Below are positions 47,238 to 52,374 of a DNA stretch of 52,374 nucleotides, in pieces. The notes beneath the pieces were generated by a model. It was not told the origin of the DNA and ran no database searches. It was given only the letters and a program-made list of their open reading frames with translations. Source of the DNA: a virus; IMG/VR virus record IMGVR_UViG_3300028364_000046, positions 1 through 52,374 of that record; one strand, written 5' to 3'. Positions within the stretch are counted from its first letter, which is position 1. Each line of letters begins with the position of its first letter. A program made the position numbers and the translations under genes.

Positions 47238-47954
47238 ATGGGTCTCATTACAGGCTTTATTGAAGGGCTAATCAAGTACGACGCTGCCGGAGTATCTAAA
47301 GCACTGCCCTTCCAAGACAAAATTGAAGGCGCCAACTTCAAGTATATGAGCGAAAGCTTGCTTGTAGAAACGTTTGGCCAAGATGGCATGAAAGGCGCCT
47401 CTGAAGCGTGCCCTTACCGCCATGAGTGTAGCATTGAGTTCAACAGCAAGAACCTAGCGTGGTCTTTCCTCCAAGCTGCAACAAACACCATTGCACGCGC
47501 TTCGACAGTACCTAGCCAAATCACTTACTCCCAGGTGCTGACAGCTGACACAATTACCGCTGGTACATCTACTCTGACTGTTGATTGGACTCCGGTAGCT
47601 GGTACAGACATTATCGTGTCTGACATCAACGGCATTCAGTATGACGTCACTCTGGACTCCGGTTCTTTGGAAATTGAAGGTGTTACCGCAGGCCTGAAAG
47701 TTACCATCACTTACACTGAGGCGCCTAGTGGAAGCAACAACGAAATTGCTTTAGGTTCTGGTGCTAAGCTAGGTGAGATTGGCGTTTACGGTCGATTCAA
47801 CGGTTGTCCCGATACTTTGCTGGTTCAAGTTAATCGCGCAATCATTGACGCCAACCTGGAGTTTGCTGTAGGCACGGATGCCGCTTCTGCCACACTGGTA
47901 GCAAAAGCACTCAGAGACCCAGCAGGCAACTTTGCGACCATCAAGCGCCTGTAA
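47238..47954 (+). CDS. Major tail tube protein
   Basis: A 238-aa protein. It has the usual pattern of tail tube proteins: mixed N-terminal region, long beta strands in the middle (TAGTSTLTVDWTPVAGTDI), a V-K-V-T-I-T-Y-T strand and a C-terminal part. The middle also resembles an Ig-like insert (SLEIEGVTAGLKVTITYTEA), as often found in tail tubes. Codon use is biased as in the capsid gene, so high expression is likely. The following hairpin H12 and then the chaperone gene fit the standard order. Confidence 0.65.
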   Translation: MGLITGFIEGLIKYDAAGVSKALPFQDKIEGANFKYMSESLLVETFGQDGMKGASEACPYRHECSIEFNSKNLAWSFLQAATNTIARASTVPSQITYSQVLTADTITAGTSTLTVDWTPVAGTDIIVSDINGIQYDVTLDSGSLEIEGVTAGLKVTITYTEAPSGSNNEIALGSGAKLGEIGVYGRFNGCPDTLLVQVNRAIIDANLEFAVGTDAASATLVAKALRDPAGNFATIKRL

Positions 47955-48018
47955 ACCAATGCCTCCGGTTTACTAGTAGGTATCTTGTATGCCTATAGGT
48001 TTGCCGAGAGGTACCATA

Positions 48019-48104
48019 GCAGCCCTGTGACGGACATAAAAGCTTTCCAGTCAGTAGTACCCAGTAGTCTACTTGGCAAGCCTTTATGGACGTCGTGGGG
48101 CTGC
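48019..48104. repeat. Hairpin element H12
   Basis: Outer GCAGCCC/GGGGCTGC and a long inner imperfect pair (GGACATAAAAGCTTTCCAG against TTGGCAAGCCTTTATGGAC) give a stem of roughly 40 bp. It lies between tail tube and chaperone genes and may reduce read-through so that much more tube than chaperone is made. Confidence 0.75.
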
Positions 48105-48136
48105 CCACAATTAACCACCTACGCATACTTAAGCAC

Positions 48137-48765
48137 ATGTCCTCATTTCAAGTAAACAATGAAGAGTTGGGATTCAACGGAAAAGAATCTTTATTAGTAA
48201 TTAAGCCACCCACTGGAGATGCTGTTGTTGTTTCTGAGTTGGCATTGAACGACTTTGAGGTTTTTTACAAGAAGTGGTCTCTAGCCATGCAACTAGGTGG
48301 GAAAGACGATTTCTTAAATTCTTGGACATTCAACCAGCCATTTAGAAGCCTAATTACAGAATGCTTACAAACAGCCGGAGTCATGCAACCGGAGCTCTTG
48401 AGGCTGTCTCAGTTAGAGGCTTTGCTTCTGTCTTATGAGGGGAAAGAAGGGCTATTGTTCCAGTTGCATAACACATTCCCAAAGCTCCTAGCCCAAGAGC
48501 CTCTAAGCAAAACTTGGGTGATGAATTTAGCGACTGCCCTGAGCCTGATAACTTTGATGTTGCAAGAATCTTTGCATACTCTGAGTTGGACGGAGAAGCC
48601 ACTTGTTCAGCTTGGCCTCTTTCACGTGTCATGCGTATCCTGGCTATCAAGGCGTGGGCTTCTTTCCTCGGAGATGAAGATAGGGTTGAAGCCTCACTTG
48701 GAGAAAGATGGAAAGACAACGTTAAGAATACCCAACTAGACCTGAATCTCTTGAACGTAGGATAG
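48137..48765 (+). CDS. Tail assembly chaperone with probable -1 frameshift (gpG/gpGT type)
   Basis: Starting at ATG 48137 (MSSFQVNNEE) the zero frame runs to 48739 (200 aa). At 48478-48484 lies C-CCA-AAG, a canonical -1 slippery heptamer in the right frame. A slip there leads into the second frame, which ends at 48765 and gives a ~209-aa product. After the heptamer the -1 frame looks protein-like (DNFDVARIFAYSELD), while the zero frame does not. Siphophages make two chaperone forms this way between tail tube and tape measure genes to load the tape measure. Unusually, the zero frame stays open for about 85 codons after the slip. A sequencing indel is the main alternative. Confidence 0.65.
48478..48484 (+). 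promoter_or_regulatory. Slippery heptamer CCCAAAG for -1 frameshift
   Basis: The zero-frame codons are TTC CCA AAG, so the heptamer reads C CCA AAG, the X XXY YYZ form. I did not find an obvious strong pseudoknot just behind it. Confidence 0.6.
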
Positions 48766-48766
48766 C

Positions 48767-48800
48767 AAAAAGCCCCAAAGATTTACTCTAAGGGGCTTAA
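48767..48800 (-). terminator. Terminator between converging genes
   Basis: AAGCCCC pairs with GGGGCTT around a 15-nt loop. On the minus strand it is followed by TTTTTGC, which suits the minus-strand 48816 gene; on the plus strand it may also stop the chaperone transcript. Confidence 0.7.
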
Positions 48801-48815
48801 TGCATAATTGGTCTC

Positions 48816-48956
48816 TTATTTTACTCGCTTAACGCACTCCTGGATTGCTTTGTCAGTTGTGTCGGTGCCGGAATTCAAAGTGGTTACTACAACAGGTGTT
48901 TTCTTGTATCCTCTAACTACGGATGCTGCTTCTTTGGCAAGTTGTTCTACAGACAT
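48816..48956 (-). CDS. Very small protein (46 aa) on the minus strand, unknown
   Basis: A 46-aa protein starting MSVEQLAKEAASVV and ending IQECVKRVK. It is supported by a promoter with -10 TATACT about 32 bases upstream (complement at 48988-48993) that carries the AAGAG...CAAACAAA blocks of the early promoters, and by a terminator 15 bases beyond the stop. The protein has a helix, a strand (TPVVVTTL) and a final helix. No function known. Confidence 0.6.
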   Translation of the reverse strand: MSVEQLAKEAASVVRGYKKTPVVVTTLNSGTDTTDKAIQECVKRVK

Positions 48957-48959
48957 GTG

Positions 48960-49000
48960 ATTGGTGCTCTTTGTTTGGTACTCTTAAAGTATACCCCGAA
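48960..49000 (-). promoter_or_regulatory. Promoter of the 48816 gene
   Basis: The minus strand reads GGGGTATACTTTAAGAGTAC followed by CAAACAAAGAGCACC. It shares -10 and downstream blocks with the accessory and early promoters, so this minus-strand gene is probably early although it lies among late genes. Confidence 0.65.
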
Positions 49001-49005
49001 CAAAT

Positions 49006-49263
49006 TTATAGAGTAACCTGGGCCGGTAATGCTGGGAAAGAAACCACATTATTAAGCGTGCCCGATTTTTGCTTCAGGTCTTCTTGCTGTCTATCATCCC
49101 TCTCCTGAAGTCTCAAGACAAGGTTACCTAGGGCTGCTAGGTCCCTTGGGTGTATGCTTGAAGACTCTCCAGTTTCTGGGTCTATCACTTCCTCACTTAA
49201 GGCTTGGTAAACTTTAAGCTTAAGTGCCTCAAAGATGTCTGCTTGTTTTGTATTGGTAGGCAT
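49006..49263 (-). CDS. Small protein (85 aa) next to the large terminase gene, unknown
   Basis: An 85-aa protein starting MPTNTKQADIFEALK. It is helical, with a Pro-Glu-Thr-Gly turn, a second helix (DLAALGNLVLRLQERDDRQQED) and a Ser/Val-rich end. It lies directly upstream of terL but on the opposite strand. Small terminase subunits are often in this place and also helical, but they are normally on the same strand, and no DNA-binding helix-turn-helix is clear. I leave it unassigned. Confidence 0.5.
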   Translation of the reverse strand: MPTNTKQADIFEALKLKVYQALSEEVIDPETGESSSIHPRDLAALGNLVLRLQERDDRQQEDLKQKSGTLNNVVSFPALPAQVTL

Positions 49264-49383
49264 CTTTCGCCCTTAGCCTTAGAATAGTACACCTAGAAGC
49301 AACCCTAAATAGGCCTAGGGTTGCTTTTGTATCCAGGGCCATATTTTGTTGGCTATTAGTCAGGCATACTCAGGAACGCATAA

Positions 49384-50862
49384 ATGAGATACGAATCCCT
49401 TATTGGCAACGGGTTTGAAAGGTGGTCCACTGGAGCATATTCACCTGGACAACTAGAGGCATTTTCTGACTTTGAAAATAGCTTCATCCTTTTGTCAGGT
49501 GCATACCGTTCAGGCAAGTCAGAAATTGGCTCCCGAATGGCTATCCGTCATGCTATGTTCTTCCCCAACAGTAAGGTAGGTATTTTTAGGGCGTACCTTG
49601 CAAGCCTACGTAAAAGCACCCTAATAACGATGCTTGAGCTAATCCACCCAAGCTGGGTAAAAAGCTGGTCAAACACTTACTTACAAATGGAGCTACTCAA
49701 CGGCTCAACAATATCGTTTATTGGCGCGGACAGTCCAGACCGCTTAGGTAGCATAGAATTGTCGTTTGCGATGATTGATGAGGCCTCTGAGCTTTCCCAA
49801 GAAAGCCTAGGTATGATTCAAGGCCGGCTATCAGGCAACCTAGTGCTACCTAGTAACTACAAGGAGTTGCCTGATAATATCAAAAGCTATGTGGAGAAGA
49901 CCATAGGTATACGTCAGGTGGTTCTTGCATGCAACCCTAAGAGCACGGGGCATTATCTTTACAAGCGTTTTGTAAGTGAACCCCAGCCAGGCCACGTGGT
50001 ATACAACTCAAACAGCGTAAGTAATCCAAACTTGCCTGAAGTTTATTTGGTAAACAACCTGTCTGCGTATGTTAGGCCTGGAGTAAGCCGTGAATGGGTT
50101 ATTGAGCAGGTGCGTAGAGTCAGAGCTGGAGAGGTGGACCCAAACGGCCTACATATGATGGACAGCTTGACACCCTTTGGCCAAAGAAATCTACTTGGCT
50201 TGTGGGTGGCTTTAGAGGGTGCTATTTACGCAATCGATAAGGATGCTCACGTAGTTTCCCAAGTGCCTGATTTTTGGGGTCCAAGCTTGGGCCATTTTGT
50301 AGGTGGTGACTTTGGTTTCCATAACCCACGCCTAGCTGTACTTAGCCACCACAGATTCTTGCAAGGAAACCAAGTTGTAAACGCTTACATAATAGTCGAC
50401 GGCTGGCACAAGAAAAACGCCACCGGAGATGACCTGGTGTTAGCGCTAGAAGTACTCAAGGAAAAGTGGTGCGCTAAGTATGCATACTTACCACATGACC
50501 AACCAGGCATCAAAAAGACAGCCAAGAAAACACTTGGAAGCAGCTTCATCAAGAACGCCAAAAACGCTGTAAACGCGGGAATAAACGTAACCAGCCGTTT
50601 CCTCAACCAAGGACGCTTACTCATACTTGATGGGTGCACAGACTTTGACCTGATTTGGGCAGAGTTTTCAGGCTATGCGTGGAAGTCAGCAAGCGACGGT
50701 GGCTTCAAAGATGAGCCCGTAAAAGCCGAAGACCACTACCCAGATGCTGTCCGGTACCTCTTGTATACCAGGCATTACAGGGACGAAGCCAAAGTGGTCA
50801 AAGGAGAAACTGAGGAGATTACCTACGATGTGCCCACAGTGTTTCCAGGTGGCTTATTTTGA
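49384..50862 (+). CDS. terL: Large terminase subunit
   Basis: A 492-aa DNA-packaging motor. The ATPase has SGAYRSGKSE as Walker A (residues ~37-46), FAMIDEASEL as Walker B (~135-144) and VLACNPKS as the coupling motif (~180). The C-terminal RNase H-like nuclease has GGDFGFHNP (first Asp, ~307), the middle acid near LPHDQPG (~378) and DHYPDAVRYLLY (last acidic residues, ~455-466). It cuts and packages concatemeric DNA through the portal. It lies far from the portal gene here, after the tail chaperone, which is an unusual order; a clear small subunit was not found. Confidence 0.9.
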   Translation: MRYESLIGNGFERWSTGAYSPGQLEAFSDFENSFILLSGAYRSGKSEIGSRMAIRHAMFFPNSKVGIFRAYLASLRKSTLITMLELIHPSWVKSWSNTYLQMELLNGSTISFIGADSPDRLGSIELSFAMIDEASELSQESLGMIQGRLSGNLVLPSNYKELPDNIKSYVEKTIGIRQVVLACNPKSTGHYLYKRFVSEPQPGHVVYNSNSVSNPNLPEVYLVNNLSAYVRPGVSREWVIEQVRRVRAGEVDPNGLHMMDSLTPFGQRNLLGLWVALEGAIYAIDKDAHVVSQVPDFWGPSLGHFVGGDFGFHNPRLAVLSHHRFLQGNQVVNAYIIVDGWHKKNATGDDLVLALEVLKEKWCAKYAYLPHDQPGIKKTAKKTLGSSFIKNAKNAVNAGINVTSRFLNQGRLLILDGCTDFDLIWAEFSGYAWKSASDGGFKDEPVKAEDHYPDAVRYLLYTRHYRDEAKVVKGETEEITYDVPTVFPGGLF

Positions 50863-50889
50863 GCACCTAGATTAACCACCTAAAGGCTA

Positions 50890-50927
50890 GCGAGGTACAC
50901 TTATAAAGCAAACTTAAGGCAAGCTCT
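50890..50927 (+). promoter_or_regulatory. Possible promoter before the 50928 gene and tape measure
   Basis: GGTACACTTATAAAGCAAAC with a -10-like TTATAAAG, followed by CTTAAGGCAAGC. It lies about 25 bases before the 39-aa gene. Confidence 0.45.
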
Positions 50928-51047
50928 ATGACACTCTGGAATTACAAGGACCCTAGCAAAGACTCTGAGTTTACTAAGGAAGACGAGGAAACACTTAAAA
51001 AGATGTACAATAAGCCAAAGAAAGCACCTAAGAAGAAAAGCAAGTAG
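50928..51047 (+). CDS. Very small basic protein (39 aa) before the tape measure gene
   Basis: A 39-aa protein starting MTLWNYKDPSKD and ending KKAPKKKSK. The N-terminal W-N-Y-K-D-P resembles small proteins sometimes encoded just before tape measure genes, and the Lys-rich tail could bind DNA or an acidic partner. It lies 54 bases before the tape measure start and is probably co-transcribed. Function unknown. Confidence 0.5.
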   Translation: MTLWNYKDPSKDSEFTKEDEETLKKMYNKPKKAPKKKSK

Positions 51048-51049
51048 GC

Positions 51050-51112
51050 AGCCTAGGCCACTTAAGGGTTACTTAAGGTTAACCTTAGGAGTGACTCTCA
51101 AGTGGCCAAAAG
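51050..51112. repeat. Inverted repeat covering the tape measure start codon
   Basis: GGCCACTT (about 51056) pairs with AAGTGGCC (about 51100-51107), and the GTG start codon at 51102 lies in the right arm. The loop also has AGGTTAACCT, a perfect palindrome. Folding of the mRNA could hide the start codon. Confidence 0.55.
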
Positions 51113-52374
51113 TATATACCAGATTCTTATTGACATTGAAGGCGACAAAGATGCCAAGTCAGCCATCGAAGGCCTAGGTAAGGCAGCTGGTTTAACGGGT
51201 GCAGCACTTACAGCCTTCTCTACAGGTGCCGCCAAGCTTGCCGCAGACTATGAAACAGCAATGGCAAACGTAGCAACAGTCTCTACTGAAGCTACTGGCA
51301 GCACTGAAGAATTTTCCGCAGCGCTCTATGAAGCCCAAAATCAACTAGGTGGCGCTCTTAATGTACAGGAAGCAGCGGTGGCTTCCTACGGTATTTTGTC
51401 TGCAGGCATTAAGGACCAAGATGCCGTAATCCAAGCGCTTACAAGTAGCCAGAAGGCTGCCATTGCTGGACAGTCAGACCTGACGTCAGTAACTAAAGCG
51501 GGTGTGGCTATTGTAAACTCCTATGGGGATGCACTTGGAGAGGGACTAACGGAAGCTGAAAAGTTTGATAAGGCCATCAACCTTATGATTCAAACGCAAC
51601 TAGATGGTGATCTTACTGGTGATGAATACGCAGCCAGTATTGGTAACGTTGCCGCTAACTTTAAGGCGGCTGGCGTTAGCATGGAACAAGTTAACGCAAT
51701 AATTGCAGTAACCACCGCTGGGGGTATTGCATCCGCTAGTTCATTTACAAGCTTAAGTCAGGCTATCTCTAACATTCAAAAGCCAACCTCAATGGCTATT
51801 GAAGAAGCCGAGCGCATGGGCATAAAGTTTGATGCCGTAACTTTGCAAACCCAGGGTCTTGATGGCATACTCCAACAAATGGTGGCCTCTGGAAAGATGC
51901 TCCCGGATACCCTTGCCAAGATGTTTGAAAGTACTGAAGCAAGGTCCTCAATTGCCGTACTGGTTGACAATCTAGATGGCCTTGAAGTTGCCTATCAAAA
52001 TCAGCTAGATGGGCTAGGTGCACTTGATAAAGCCTATACGCTAACTTCAGACACAGTGAATCAGCGCGTAACCAACTCAATGAACCTTTTGCAAGGTAGC
52101 CTGATAAAGATGGGCCAGGGTGTGATTATCACCTTTGAGCCGTTCATTGCAATGGTTTCGCAAGTTGCCGATTTGTTAACTAAAGCTAGCCCAGAAATGC
52201 TACAGTTTGCGGGTGCGTTAACGGCCGTAGTAGGTGTTACACTCACGCTAAACGGTGCTGTGCTAATTATGATTGCGCAGTACGGTAGTGTGGTAAAGAC
52301 TGTAACCACTCTTTCAGGTATTATTACAGGCACTCTTATTCCTGCTATGACAGCGCTGCTGGTGTCCACTAAGA
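51102..52374 (+). CDS. Tail tape measure protein, 5' part (continues at 1)
   Basis: Start GTG at 51102 (VAKSIYQILIDIEGD). Residues ~36-110 match the N-terminal core of TP901-type tape measure proteins (AADYETAMANVATVS...). The frame is open to the end of the window, and the last 90 codons repeat the first 90 codons at 1-271 with a few amino acid changes (Ala/Thr, Gly/Asp, Ser/Thr). The gene thus crosses the point where the sequence was cut. Joined length is about 1119 aa. A tape measure of this length would give a tail of roughly 150-170 nm by the usual 1.5 A per residue rule. Confidence 0.88.
   Translation, partial: MAKSIYQILIDIEGDKDAKSAIEGLGKAAGLTGAALTAFSTGAAKLAADYETAMANVATVSTEATGSTEEFSAALYEAQNQLGGALNVQEAAVASYGILSAGIKDQDAVIQALTSSQKAAIAGQSDLTSVTKAGVAIVNSYGDALGEGLTEAEKFDKAINLMIQTQLDGDLTGDEYAASIGNVAANFKAAGVSMEQVNAIIAVTTAGGIASASSFTSLSQAISNIQKPTSMAIEEAERMGIKFDAVTLQTQGLDGILQQMVASGKMLPDTLAKMFESTEARSSIAVLVDNLDGLEVAYQNQLDGLGALDKAYTLTSDTVNQRVTNSMNLLQGSLIKMGQGVIITFEPFIAMVSQVADLLTKASPEMLQFAGALTAVVGVTLTLNGAVLIMIAQYGSVVKTVTTLSGIITGTLIPAMTALLVSTK
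52104..52374. repeat. Near-identical terminal overlap with bases 1-271
   Basis: By eye 262 of 271 positions agree. The differences are at window positions 27, 28, 68, 75, 76, 108, 129, 132 and 255 (left copy). An exact overlap would simply mean a circular assembly; the differences point to strain variation in the source, or to a true diverged duplication. Confidence 0.85.

Noticed and set aside
48086-48136. Upstream ATG at 48086 as chaperone start
   Set aside because: It lies in the right arm of hairpin H12 and its 17 extra residues do not look like a protein N-terminus. The ATG at 48137 is better placed.
49006-49263. Small terminase subunit
   Set aside because: Opposite strand to terL and no clear DNA-binding helix-turn-helix; position alone is not enough.
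1-52374. tRNA or rRNA genes
   Set aside because: I looked for the T-loop GGTTCGAxxCC with a CCA-side acceptor stem and found no convincing cloverleaf. The dispersed hairpins lack tRNA-like arms.

Overview
The window is essentially one complete genome of a tailed, long-tailed (siphovirus-like) bacteriophage that looks strictly lytic. The last 271 bases (52104-52374) nearly repeat the first 271 (9 differences by eye), and the tape-measure gene runs off the right end and continues in frame at the left end. The molecule is therefore probably circular or circularly permuted, about 52.1 kb, cut inside the tape-measure gene. I see no integrase, repressor, tRNA or rRNA gene. Many start codons lack a strong Shine-Dalgarno sequence, and -10 boxes are of the bacterial TATAAT/TATACT type. 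The host is bacterial, but I cannot name it.

Layout. (1) 37.1-52.4 kb plus 1-5.4 kb, plus strand: virion genes. These are portal, a small CxxC protein, scaffold-like protein, major capsid protein, a MuF-type head protein with a zincin domain, a repeat-rich tail fibre, head-tail joining proteins, tail tube, a tail assembly chaperone with a probable -1 frameshift, large terminase, tape measure and tail tip proteins. (2) 5.5-18.8 kb, almost all minus strand: an accessory region of short genes, most with their own copy of one promoter cassette. They are separated by repeat-rich DNA and long hairpins and include two paralogous families of unknown function. At 14.1-18.8 kb there are three longer minus-strand genes. 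(3) 19-37 kb, plus strand: DNA metabolism. This holds DNA ligase, dCMP deaminase, a thymidylate synthase-family enzyme, DHFR, both ribonucleotide reductase subunits, a dNMP kinase-like protein, a stand-alone sigma region-4-like protein, 5'-3' exonuclease, a candidate ssDNA-binding protein, an SF3-like helicase, a MazG-like pyrophosphatase, a UvrD-like helicase and a family A DNA polymerase.

The most striking gene is the polymerase (34071-36923). From exonuclease through linker to palm it reads as a homologue of the mitochondrial DNA polymerase gamma catalytic subunit rather than of T7 or E. coli PolA. Other points of note: the thymidylate synthase-family enzyme carries Asp where thymidylate synthases have the dUMP-selecting Asn, as in T4 dCMP hydroxymethylase. 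At least five copies of an undescribed protein family exist, some fused to a Rho-N/SAP-like domain. A family of about ten long hairpins is dispersed through the genome, and three of them share a core that occurs in both orientations. A low-GC mini-gene is flanked by long inverted repeats.

The metabolic genes form a coherent pathway. RNR makes deoxynucleotides. The deaminase, TS-family enzyme and DHFR supply pyrimidines. The kinase and MazG-like enzyme tune the pools. The polymerase, helicases, exonuclease, ligase and ssDNA-binding candidate copy the genome. I did not recognise any lysis gene. All family assignments rest on reading motifs by eye; no search was run.
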